A stretch of DNA of 38,069 nucleotides from Anaerolineae bacterium (GTDB lineage: Bacteria > Chloroflexota > Anaerolineae > DTLA01). The position numbers and the translations under genes are program-made. Positions 25,927-32,625 of this stretch are shown here, in pieces. Where the stretch lies: positions 1-38,069 of the forward strand of contig JARYMK010000007.1 in the NCBI GenBank assembly GCA_029907165.1, written 5' to 3'. Within the stretch, counting starts at the first letter, position 1. Every line of letters begins with the position of its first letter. The notes under the pieces are model-generated. The model saw only the letters and a list, made by a program, of their open reading frames with translations, searched no databases and was not told where the DNA came from.

Positions 25927-26814
25927 TTACCTCCCTTCCGCCAGCATCTGCTGAATCCGATCCCACACGCGCCGCACCTGCGCCGCCACCGCACCGTCGC
26001 CGAATTCGGTTACGGTTTGCCCGCGGACCATCGCTTGGGTAACGGTGTCATCGTAAGGGATTTCGGCAACGACGGGGATGCCCCTCGCCTGGCAGAAGGT
26101 TGCGATCTCTTGCGAGCGCGCGCGGTTGATGTCCGCCTTGTTCACGCATACCAGTGATGGGATTCGGAAGTGCTCCGTCGTCTTCAAGATTCTCTCCAGA
26201 TCGTGGATGCCCGAAAGCGTCGGCTCGGCCACGAGCAAAGCCAGGTCGGCACCGGTAGCGGCGGCGATGACAGGGCACCCAATGCCCGGCGATCCATCTA
26301 TGATGACCCAGTCGGCGCGGCGCTCGCGGCTGGCCTGCAGCGCCTTCTGCCTCACCAGCGTAACCAGTTTCCCGGAGTTCTCCTCGCCCGGGTATAGCCG
26401 GGCGTGGAACAGCGGGCCGAAGCGCGTTTCCGACCGAAACCACCGGCCGGAGATGACCTGCTCCATGCGGATCGCGTCTGCAGGGCACTGGTAGAAACAC
26501 AGCGCGCACCCCTCGCAGGCCAACTCATCCACACGGTAAGTGTCTGCGCCCGGAAGGATGGCGTCAAATCGGCAGAGTTCGGCGCATCTTCCACATGCCG
26601 TGCATAGGGCCGGGTCAATGACGGCCTTCTTGCCCGACGAGAAATCGGCCTGCTCTTGGATTTCCGGCGAGAGCACCAGTTCCAGGTTGGAGGCGTCCAC
26701 GTCGGCGTCCACCATGATCGCCGAGCCGTTCTGCGAAGCCAGATGGGCCAGCGCAGCGGCTACAGTGGTCTTGCCCGTTCCGCCCTTGCCGCTCAGGATT
26801 ACGATTTGCTTCAT
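25927..26814 (-). CDS. MinD-superfamily ATPase with inserted 2x[4Fe-4S] ferredoxin domain (ORP-type)
   Basis: A 295-residue protein. The deviant Walker A motif is GKGGTGKT (9-16), followed by DADVD (36-40). A ferredoxin domain is inserted at about 65-118 with two cluster motifs: Cys71, 74, 77, 81 and Cys100, 103, 106, 110. The second half of the P-loop domain contains VIIDGSPGIGCPV. This architecture (COG1149) is typical of the ATPases found with orange protein genes in sulfate reducers. It overlaps the paralogous ATPase upstream by 4 bases. It likely transfers or assembles a metal cluster, using ATP as a switch. Confidence 0.93.
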   Translation of the reverse strand: MKQIVILSGKGGTGKTTVAAALAHLASQNGSAIMVDADVDASNLELVLSPEIQEQADFSSGKKAVIDPALCTACGRCAELCRFDAILPGADTYRVDELACEGCALCFYQCPADAIRMEQVISGRWFRSETRFGPLFHARLYPGEENSGKLVTLVRQKALQASRERRADWVIIDGSPGIGCPVIAAATGADLALLVAEPTLSGIHDLERILKTTEHFRIPSLVCVNKADINRARSQEIATFCQARGIPVVAEIPYDDTVTQAMVRGQTVTEFGDGAVAAQVRRVWDRIQQMLAEGR

Positions 26815-27683
26815 GCGGCCCTCCCCTGGACGGTCTCGCGGATGCGGGCGAGAAGCTCCTCAAAGGCCGGCCGGTATTCCGGCAACGCGTGGATCAACGG
26901 CTGGCCCTCAGAGTACGCCTCGGCGATGCGCCTGTCCAGCGGAATGCGCACCAGGACAGGAATCCCCGCCTCGCGGCAGAAGGACTCCACCCCCTGGTCG
27001 CCGACGCCGTCCTTGTTGATGACCACGGCGGTAGGGATGCGCAGCACGTCGCGGGCGACCTCGGCCGCGAGTTTCAGGTCGTGCAGGCCGAAGGGTGTCG
27101 GCTCCGTAACCAGCAGGGCGAAGTCCGCGCCCCGCAGCGTCTCAATGACCGGGCAGGCCGTGCCTGGGGGCGAGTCCAGGATTACGGTGTCGCCGTCGCG
27201 GACTGCAAGTTTGGCCGCCTGTTTCTTCAATTGCCGAATCACCGGCGTTGCCATCGCCTCGCCCACCCGCAGCGTGCCCTGCCCGAAGGCCATCGCGCCT
27301 GCGTGTCCGAACTCCAGCACGCCGATGGAGAACGGAATCTCGCGGATGGCGTTCTCCGGACAGTTCACCGAGCAACTGCCGCACCCGTGGCACATCTCGC
27401 GGAACACCAAGACCTTCTTCGGCAGCACGGCGATGGCGTGGTATTGGCAGACCTGGCCACACTTGCCGCACAGGGTGCACAGGCCCGCGTCCACCTCGGG
27501 AATCAGGCTGATGGCAGCGACCTTGCGGTTCAGTTCCGGTTTCAGGAACAGGGCCGCATTGGGGGCCTCCACGTCGCAGTCCAGCAACGTGGTTCTTCCC
27601 CGTTCGGATGCGACGAGGGCCAGGCTCGTGGCGACGAGGGTCTTGCCCGTGCCTCCCTTGCCGCTGGCGACCGCGATTCTCAT
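26811..27683 (-). CDS. MinD-superfamily ATPase with inserted 2x[4Fe-4S] ferredoxin domain (ORP-type), paralogue
   Basis: A 290-residue paralogue of the 25927 gene with the same layout: Walker A GKGGTGKT (8-15), DCDVEA (35-40), ferredoxin domain with Cys69, 72, 75, 79 and Cys98, 101, 104, 108, and VILDSPPGTACPV. The two usually occur as a pair, and in orange-protein clusters a pair of such ATPases is also found. Its ATG overlaps the MOSC gene stop by 4 bases and its stop overlaps the next ATG, so the three are coupled. No membrane-targeting helix is visible. Confidence 0.93.
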   Translation of the reverse strand: MRIAVASGKGGTGKTLVATSLALVASERGRTTLLDCDVEAPNAALFLKPELNRKVAAISLIPEVDAGLCTLCGKCGQVCQYHAIAVLPKKVLVFREMCHGCGSCSVNCPENAIREIPFSIGVLEFGHAGAMAFGQGTLRVGEAMATPVIRQLKKQAAKLAVRDGDTVILDSPPGTACPVIETLRGADFALLVTEPTPFGLHDLKLAAEVARDVLRIPTAVVINKDGVGDQGVESFCREAGIPVLVRIPLDRRIAEAYSEGQPLIHALPEYRPAFEELLARIRETVQGRAA

Positions 27684-28153
27684 TGCGATTGCTCCTCCTG
27701 CGCGCCCTCGCGCTCCATGGGGATATGCATTACCGCGTCGCCGCGCCGGATATGCCCGCCCCGGATCACGCGGCAGAATACGCCCTCCTGCCGCAGCAGC
27801 GACACGCCGTGAAAGTCATACGTGTGCGGCGCGTCGGGTGGCTTGCCGATTTGCACGACCTCCAGGATGGCCGGGCCTACGTGGATTCGGTCGCCCACGC
27901 GAATGGCGCCGACGTCCAGCCCCTGCACGGTGAGATTGTCGGCGAAACACCCGGGGCGCGCGTCTATGCCGTACTGTTCCCGTGCCCGCGAGATGCTTTC
28001 GTAAGCGATGAGGCTCACCTCAAACGCACCCGTGCCGGCGTGGGCGTCGCCCACCAGACCGTAGTTGACGCGAAGTTCGCCACTTCCGATGTCTACCTTA
28101 GGTTCAGTGCGTTCCTTGCTGGCGCAGACTGCTATGAGGGTTCCATGAACCAT
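27680..28153 (-). CDS. MOSC-domain protein
   Basis: A 157-residue, single-domain protein. The landmarks NYGLVGDAHAG, GCFADNLTVQGLD and GVFCRVIRGGHIRRGD match the MOSC domain (PF03473), a sulfur-carrier domain of molybdenum-cofactor sulfurases and related enzymes. Cys69 and Cys127 are candidates for the persulfide-bearing residue. A MOSC protein next to Mo/Fe-S proteins fits delivery of sulfur to a Mo cofactor or cluster. It lacks any N-terminal beta-barrel, so it is a stand-alone MOSC. It overlaps the following ATPase gene by 4 bases. Confidence 0.9.
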   Translation of the reverse strand: MVHGTLIAVCASKERTEPKVDIGSGELRVNYGLVGDAHAGTGAFEVSLIAYESISRAREQYGIDARPGCFADNLTVQGLDVGAIRVGDRIHVGPAILEVVQIGKPPDAPHTYDFHGVSLLRQEGVFCRVIRGGHIRRGDAVMHIPMEREGAQEEQSQ

Positions 28154-28177
28154 AGAGGCACACTCCTCCGGGCCCTG

Positions 28178-28366
28178 TCATTCCCGTTGCATGGGCGTGC
28201 CGCACTTCGGGCATTTCACCTGATAGCACGGCTGCGCGACTTTGTGCTCCACTCGGTGGCCGCAGTTGGGGCAGATGCAGTAGCCGCCCGGCCCGGCGCC
28301 GGGGCGGTTGCCGCCTCGCCTGCCCTGGCCTCGGCCTCCCCGTTGGCCTCTAGTCCCGATAAACAT
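28178..28366 (-). CDS. Small zinc ribbon with RG-rich N-terminus
   Basis: A 62-residue protein. Residues 5-28 are a Gly/Arg-rich low-complexity stretch (GTRGQRGGRGQGRRGG). Residues 29-62 hold a zinc ribbon with CICPNCGH and CYQVKCPKCG, giving at least four metal-binding Cys. It starts at ATG 28366 after a perfect AAGGAGG; upstream in-frame codons give an unlikely leader. Such ribbons are found beside NifX-like genes in anaerobes. Its role is unknown; it may bind nucleic acid or partner metalloproteins. Confidence 0.75.
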   Translation of the reverse strand: MFIGTRGQRGGRGQGRRGGNRPGAGPGGYCICPNCGHRVEHKVAQPCYQVKCPKCGTPMQRE

Positions 28367-28407
28367 AGTAACCTCCTTATCTAGCCTGGCGGGCGCCACC
28401 GCAGAGA

Positions 28408-28653
28408 TCAGCGGCGATCCCGGTGGCAGCCTCCGCCCGAGTCGCAGGGCGGCTTCTCGCACCGCTCCTCGCGCCCGCAACAGGTGTGTCCTTTGGCGCT
28501 CTGGCCTGCGCCTACGCGATGGTGGGGTGCGGATATGCGCTTCTCAAGGAGCGGCGCGCCGCAGTTGGGACACTTGGGATCATCGTCCTTGCCCAGGACC
28601 AACACCTCAACGGTCCGCTGGCAATTGCCGCAGCGGTACTCGTAGATGGGCAT
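28408..28653 (-). CDS. FmdB-family zinc ribbon protein
   Basis: An 81-residue protein. MPIYEYRCGNCQRTVEVLV followed by CPNCGAPLLEKRIS is the FmdB pattern (PF09723), with four Cys in two CxxC knuckles. The C-terminal tail adds a further Cys cluster (CCGREERCEKPPC), so it may hold a second metal. FmdB was first seen as a regulator of formylmethanofuran dehydrogenase, a Mo/W enzyme, but its biochemical action is unclear. GGAGGG precedes ATG 28653. It sits in the middle of the run of small metal-binding proteins. Confidence 0.88.
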   Translation of the reverse strand: MPIYEYRCGNCQRTVEVLVLGKDDDPKCPNCGAPLLEKRISAPHHRVGAGQSAKGHTCCGREERCEKPPCDSGGGCHRDRR

Positions 28654-28692
28654 GTTCCCTCCTCAATACGGTCGTCCTTGGGCCGCGCGGGT

Positions 28693-29124
28693 TCAAGGTT
28701 TGCCCCTGCGCCGACGGCGGAGACGCCGCCCTTCGTTCGCGGCGCCCCGTGTGCGACCGGCGTCGCCGCCAGTGTGTCCTGCGAGCCACGTGTTTACGAT
28801 GCGGGGCAGGATTTCCCTACCGGCGAAGGCGATGGCCGTGCCTAGCGCGGGCAGCACGCTTCGGCTCAACGCCGACACAATTCCCCGCGGCGCGGGCTTC
28901 GCGGGCATCTGCACCTCGCCAGCCGGTTGAACCGCGCGGTTTTCGGCAGGCTCGGCTGCGAAGGAAATGGCTCCCTCCGGGCACGCTTGGATGCACAGCC
29001 CGCACGAGTCGCACAGCGCATCATTCACGTCGGCGTACCCGCCGGCGACGAACATCGCACCCTTGGGGCAGGCAGCCACGCACGTGCCGCACCCTGTACA
29101 ACGCTCACGGCTCACCTGGATCAT
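28693..29124 (-). CDS. 2x[4Fe-4S] ferredoxin with C-terminal membrane-binding helix
   Basis: A 143-residue protein. The N-terminal half has two full motifs, CTGCGTCVAACPKGA and CDSCGLCIQACPEGA, each for one [4Fe-4S] cluster. After a Pro/Ala linker, residues about 91-110 (SVLPALGTAIAFAGREILP) form a hydrophobic or amphipathic helix. The end is strongly basic (RRLRRRRRGKP). This suggests a membrane-associated electron carrier. ATG 29124 is chosen because GGGGAG lies just upstream and the earlier codons overlap the preceding gene. It likely supplies electrons to the cluster proteins encoded around it. Confidence 0.88.
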   Translation of the reverse strand: MIQVSRERCTGCGTCVAACPKGAMFVAGGYADVNDALCDSCGLCIQACPEGAISFAAEPAENRAVQPAGEVQMPAKPAPRGIVSALSRSVLPALGTAIAFAGREILPRIVNTWLAGHTGGDAGRTRGAANEGRRLRRRRRGKP

Positions 29125-29159
29125 CGCAGTGCTCCCCGGGCGGTGTGGGCGACGGGGCA

Positions 29160-29714
29160 TCAGCCGCCGCGTCTCCCTCCGCCACATCTGCCGCGCCCGG
29201 CACCACCGCCGCGGCCCATCCCTCTGCCGCCACCCTTACCGACGCCTTGCCCCATGCCTCTGCCGGCCCCTTGCCCTGTTCCACGGCCAGCGCCGAGCCC
29301 CGCACCCCGGCCCGAGGGCATGCTCACAGTCGTGCCGGTGATGCGCGGCGCAGACTTGCCGGCGTCGGCGGGCACGGTCGCTTCTCCAATGTTCTGCAGA
29401 TTCCCGGCACGGAACGCCTCTACGGCCTCCCGCACGGTGCCCTGCGTTACGGGATAAACGGCCACACCTGCCGCGTTCAGCACGTCCATCGCGTTGGGGC
29501 CGACGTTGCCCGTCAGCAGGGCCTGAGCGCCCTGCTCTACGATGAACTGGGCGGCCTGGATTCCGGCTCCACCCGATGCGCCCGCTGCCGGGTTGGCGAC
29601 GGCGCTCCACTCCATGCTTTCCGAATCCACGAACAGGTAGAACGGGCATCGCCCGAACACCGGGCTGACCGCCGAGTCCAGATCGTTTCCTGTGGCACTG
29701 ATCACAACTTTCAC
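29160..29714 (-). CDS. NifX-like protein with long Gly/Arg tail
   Basis: A 184-residue protein. The N-terminal 110 residues follow the Nitro_FeMo-Co fold: MKVVISATGNDLDSAVSPVF, FIVEQGAQALLTGNVGPNA and VREAVEAFRAG. This is the form closest to the orange protein of sulfate reducers, whose homologue binds a Mo-Cu cluster. From about 133 to the end, the chain is almost only Gly and Arg with a few Gln, Met and Ala (RGAGLGAGRGTGQG...), ending RGRCGGGRRGG. The tail is shared in style with the two RG-rich zinc ribbons in the operon. The ATG follows AGGAG. Confidence 0.88.
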   Translation of the reverse strand: MKVVISATGNDLDSAVSPVFGRCPFYLFVDSESMEWSAVANPAAGASGGAGIQAAQFIVEQGAQALLTGNVGPNAMDVLNAAGVAVYPVTQGTVREAVEAFRAGNLQNIGEATVPADAGKSAPRITGTTVSMPSGRGAGLGAGRGTGQGAGRGMGQGVGKGGGRGMGRGGGAGRGRCGGGRRGG

Positions 29715-29825
29715 TGCTGACTCCTTTGTTTGGATTGCCGATGCTGCTGGCGAGTGGGGGCGGGCATCACGCCCTGGACGCAGGGCCTGAACCCCGCCCC
29801 CCGCTTGTTGGGGCCTACACGTTCG

Positions 29826-30053
29826 CTACGCCCAGCGTGGCCCGCGCCCGGCGCCGCCACGTCCACGGCCTGCGCTTGCGGGGCCTCGGCCCCGACCAGC
29901 GCCCCGACCGCCGCGGTTGTATCCGCGATCCTCCTCGGCGCGATGCACGTTCTTGCTGCCGCAGTTCGGGCACGTCATGGACGCTCCGGGCGTGCCCGTG
30001 CCATAGGCGACCTCAAACGTGTGGCCACAGTCGGAGCAGCGAAACTTTCGCAT
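29826..30053 (-). CDS. Zinc ribbon with RG-rich C-terminal tail
   Basis: A 75-residue protein. The zinc ribbon occupies residues 1-37 with CSDCGH and CPNCGS. Residues 43-75 are a Gly/Arg-rich tail (RGGRGAGRGRGP). AAAGGAGG lies before ATG 30053. It follows the Mrp ATPase by 32 bases. The RG-rich tail and zinc ribbon are the same parts as in the 28178 gene, in reverse order. The function is unknown. Confidence 0.8.
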   Translation of the reverse strand: MRKFRCSDCGHTFEVAYGTGTPGASMTCPNCGSKNVHRAEEDRGYNRGGRGAGRGRGPASAGRGRGGAGRGPRWA

Positions 30054-30085
30054 TGCCGTCGGTTGTCACCTCCTTTGTATTGCCA

Positions 30086-31162
30086 CTAGAGAACCGGTTT
30101 TGTCTGCTTTTCTGGCACGCGCTTCAACAGTTCATCTGCAACGGCCCCAAACGCCGCCGACTCGTAATCTTCCAGGGCGCCCTCATCCGAAAGGGTGGCG
30201 ATCTGGGGGTCTATCGGAATCTGCCCCAGCAAGGGGACGCCCATGAGCGCCGCCGCCTCTGCCGTGTGGCTGGGGCCGAAGATTTCCAGCCGCTCGCCGC
30301 AGTGCGGGCAGACGGCGTAACTCATGTTCTCCACGATGCCCAGCATGGGCACATGGAGTTGCAGCGCCATCTGTGCGGCCTTGCGCACAACCATGCCCGC
30401 CAGTTCTTGCGGCGACGTTACCAGGATCATGCCGTTCAGCGGGATGCTCTGCATGACCGTGAGCGGCGCGTCGGCAGTTCCGGGCGGCAGGTCAATCAGC
30501 AAGTAGTCCAGGTCGCCCCAGAAGACATCGCCCCAGAACTGCTTGATGGCGCCGCCGATGAGCGGGCCGCGCCAGATGACGGCGTCATCCTCATTGGGCA
30601 GCAGTAGGTTGATGGACATGACCCGAATGCCGGTCTTGCTCTTGACCGGGGCAATGCCCAGCGGGGTGGACGCGGGGCGGTCGTTCAGCCCCAGGATTTT
30701 GGGGATGCTGGGGCCGGTGATGTCGGCGTCCAGGATGCCGACGCGCAGGCCCTTGCGGCGCAGCGCTATGGCCAACTGAGCCGTTACCAGCGATTTGCCC
30801 ACGCCGCCCTTGCCGCTCATGATGGCCAGCACGTGTTGGATGCGGTTCAGGTGGGCGGCCATGCCTTGCTCCTCTTGCTGCCCTCGTACCGATGCAAAGG
30901 CGTGAGCGCGCTCCTCGTCGGTCATCTCCTCCAGTTTGACGTCCACGCGCGCGACGCCCTCCAGCGCCTGAACGGCCTTGCGGACGTCCTCGGCGATGGA
31001 GCCGGACAGGGGGCAGGCCAGGGTGGTGAGGGCGACGGTAACCTCCACGTTGCCGCCGCGAATCTTCACGTCGCGCACCATGCCCAACTCGGTGATACTC
31101 TTGCGCAACTCGGGGTCCATGACGTTGTCCGATGCTGCAATGACTTGCTTCTCTGTAACCAC
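30086..31162 (-). CDS. mrp: Mrp/ApbC-family Fe-S cluster ATPase, first gene of the operon
   Basis: A 358-residue protein. Residues about 5-85 are a MIP18/DUF59-type domain containing LACPLSGSIAEDV. The P-loop domain has Walker A GKGGVGKS (117-124), and VCPHCG (Cys285, Cys288) gives the CxxC that binds a bridging cluster between two subunits. It moves Fe-S, and in ORP systems perhaps Mo-Cu, clusters to target proteins. It has no fused NifX domain. GTG 31162 is chosen, with GGAGG 5 bases upstream; the longer frame starts inside the repeat leader. It is first in a run of about 15 genes, behind a strong promoter. Confidence 0.93.
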   Translation of the reverse strand: MVTEKQVIAASDNVMDPELRKSITELGMVRDVKIRGGNVEVTVALTTLACPLSGSIAEDVRKAVQALEGVARVDVKLEEMTDEERAHAFASVRGQQEEQGMAAHLNRIQHVLAIMSGKGGVGKSLVTAQLAIALRRKGLRVGILDADITGPSIPKILGLNDRPASTPLGIAPVKSKTGIRVMSINLLLPNEDDAVIWRGPLIGGAIKQFWGDVFWGDLDYLLIDLPPGTADAPLTVMQSIPLNGMILVTSPQELAGMVVRKAAQMALQLHVPMLGIVENMSYAVCPHCGERLEIFGPSHTAEAAALMGVPLLGQIPIDPQIATLSDEGALEDYESAAFGAVADELLKRVPEKQTKPVL

Positions 31163-31228
31163 GCTGATCCTCCAATTCGTAGTCAGGGCTATGGGTACTA
31201 GTGCTTGACCACAGAGAAAACTACCCGT

Positions 31229-31302
31229 TGTCATTGCGAGCGAAGCGAAGCAATCTCACGCTTCGGGGATTGCTTCGGGCGCTACGCGCCCTCGCAATGA
31301 CA
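31229..31302. repeat. REP-like palindromic repeat in the mrp leader
   Basis: It starts TGTCATTGCGAGCGAAGCGA and ends CTCGCAATGACA, folding into a long hairpin. A diverged copy lies at 32495-32568. It would sit in the 5' untranslated region of the operon message. Confidence 0.8.
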
Positions 31303-31331
31303 TACCATCAAGAATCCCTGTCGTAGAGTAC

Positions 31332-31350
31332 TAGTTGCATCATGCAACTA
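31332..31350. promoter_or_regulatory. Operator-like palindrome 1
   Basis: TAGTTGCAT, one central C, then ATGCAACTA: a perfect 19-bp palindrome just downstream of the operon start region. It shares its half-site (ATGCAA/TTGCAT) with palindrome 2 and overlaps it by 3 bases. Confidence 0.65.
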
Positions 31351-31368
31351 TATGCAATTTGCATATAG
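31348..31368. promoter_or_regulatory. Operator-like palindrome 2
   Basis: CTATATGCAA, one T, then TTGCATATAG: a perfect 21-bp palindrome overlapping the -10 box of the minus-strand promoter by two bases. A bound repressor would block initiation. Its centre is 17 bases from that of palindrome 1. Confidence 0.7.
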
Positions 31369-31395
31369 TATACTACCGAATCGCCCTGTTGTCAA
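31367..31395 (-). promoter_or_regulatory. Near-consensus promoter of the ORP-like operon
   Basis: On the minus strand, TTGACA (31395-31390) and TATACT (31372-31367) have a 17-base spacer. The -35 box is perfect and the -10 box is one base from consensus. Transcription would start near 31360, about 200 bases before the mrp start. Confidence 0.8.
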
Positions 31396-31440
31396 GTTTG
31401 GCGGGACAAAAATAAAAGGGAGCCAGTAGAAGTGCCCTTT

Positions 31441-31477
31441 GAACGTGCGACGCACCTGCGAGGTGCGTCGCACGTTC
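31441..31477. repeat. Perfect 17-bp stem hairpin, GTGCGTCGCAC type
   Basis: GAACGTGCGACGCACCT (31441-31457) and AGGTGCGTCGCACGTTC (31461-31477) with a 3-base loop. It is the longest member of the family seen at 5639, 16444 and 22944. Confidence 0.8.
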
Positions 31478-31545
31478 CACGTCGGCGTGAATGGAAGAGC
31501 ACGCGAAACTCACCCAAGCGATGCCACCGAATCTGGAAAGAAACA

Positions 31546-31575
31546 AAAGGGCACCGGTGGGAGTGCCCTTTCTTC
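31546..31575. terminator. Possible bidirectional terminator
   Basis: AAAGGGCAC (31546-31554) and GTGCCCTTT (31563-31571) around an 8-base loop, with A-rich sequence before and TCTTCT after. A similar, imperfect AAAGGG/CCCTTT pair lies near 31415-31440. Confidence 0.5.
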
Positions 31576-31761
31576 TCATACGCGGGTCGCCGGAGCCTAT
31601 CCCATCCGGCCCCGCGGTTTGAGACGCTGAATCGCCTTTGGCCATTAGCCTTGCGCCATCGGTCCTTGACTCATCGCCCAGACGCTTCCCGGCACGGACT
31701 GGCTGTCAGGGGCTATAAGCGAGCGGCCAAGGGCTAGCGGCCAAAGGCTAATGGCGCGCCG

Positions 31762-32433
31762 CTATTCCCGAAACCCGCTGCCCGCGGCGCCAGGCGGGAC
31801 CAGTATCACCTCCGTTGTTCCGGCCACCTGCAGGACCGATTCGGTGTAGAACACCACCCGCACGTTGACCACGACGTACACGCCGTCTTTCAGTTTGCCC
31901 TGCCACACGATGGAGTCGCCGGACTTACGGTAGGGGTATCCCTCCACGCCATCCAGTTCCGCCCCCTTGTCTGCCTTTCCGCGGTAGGTAACCAAGGAAC
32001 CCGGAATCTTCTTACCCTTGTCCACCGTGTAGGTAACGATGGCGCGGTAGCGCAGGGGAGCCTCGGGGATGTTGGGCACCGCCTGCGGCGCGGGCTTGGA
32101 AATCGTCAGCGTGGCCGTGCCCAGGATGTGGCACGTGGTCTCGGTGTACCACACGACGCGCCCCGAAAAGTCCATCTTGGCATTCTCCACCGGCTTGCCC
32201 GACCAGTTCAGCGAGTCGCCCTTCTGCTTGTAAGCGTCCTGGCCGTCAATGGTCAGGTGCGCGCCTTTGTCGGTCAGACCCACGTAGCGGACGCCGGTAC
32301 CGGGCAGGTAGTCGCCTACTGCCACGCCCATCTCATACGGCGCGACGTACACCAGGTCGCCGTCCTTCGCGGGCTTGCACCCGGACATCAGCACGACGGC
32401 CAGGATCAGAATCAAGATAGCCCACTTTCGCAT
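31762..32433 (-). CDS. Predicted lipoprotein with two repeated domains, unknown function
   Basis: A 223-residue protein. The N-terminus is a lipoprotein-like signal (MRKWAILILILAVVLMSGC) with Cys19 as the probable lipidated residue; Met at -3 is uncommon. The mature part contains two units of about 85 residues that resemble each other: VGDYLPGTGVRYVGLTDKGA matches GKKIPGSLVTYRGKADKGAE, KGDSLNWSGK matches SGDSIVWQGK, and RVVWYTETT matches RVVFYTESV. It arose by internal duplication. AAGGAGG lies before ATG 32433. No named family is recognised. Confidence 0.78.
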   Translation of the reverse strand: MRKWAILILILAVVLMSGCKPAKDGDLVYVAPYEMGVAVGDYLPGTGVRYVGLTDKGAHLTIDGQDAYKQKGDSLNWSGKPVENAKMDFSGRVVWYTETTCHILGTATLTISKPAPQAVPNIPEAPLRYRAIVTYTVDKGKKIPGSLVTYRGKADKGAELDGVEGYPYRKSGDSIVWQGKLKDGVYVVVNVRVVFYTESVLQVAGTTEVILVPPGAAGSGFRE

Positions 32434-32494
32434 GTACTTCCTCCTTGCGTCGCCACGCGCCCCCTCGTTTCGGTCCCGACGTTTGTTGGTAGCC

Positions 32495-32568
32495 GTCGTT
32501 GCGAGAGCGCAGCACGCCCGAAGCAATCTCCCGCAATCGTGAGTTTGCCTCGCTTCGCTCGCAGTAAC
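32495..32568. repeat. REP-like repeat, diverged copy
   Basis: It begins GTCGTTGCGAGAGCGCAGCA and ends GCTTCGCTCGCAGTAAC. It is related to 31229-31302 and fills the spacer between the lipoprotein and hydrolase genes. Confidence 0.65.
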
Positions 32569-32625
32569 ACGGAAGAAAATATCCGCGCAAATCCCCAACA
32601 AAAGATAGAACCGAAACCCCCCTTC

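Larger units (their letters stand above)
31163..31761. other. 599-base regulatory and repeat spacer; no gene supported
   Basis: From right to left (as read by the operon): two hairpins, a strong minus-strand promoter, two operator-like palindromes, a 74-base REP-like element in the leader and the mrp ribosome site. Short open frames on both strands show no protein-like features. The left part (31320-31380) is markedly AT-rich compared with the rest of the window. Confidence 0.8.

Noticed and set aside
24156-29714. A nitrogenase cofactor (nif) cluster
   Set aside because: NifX-fold proteins are present but no nifH, nifD, nifK, nifE, nifN or nifB gene; the paired MinD-ferredoxin ATPases and Mrp point to an orange-protein-type cluster.
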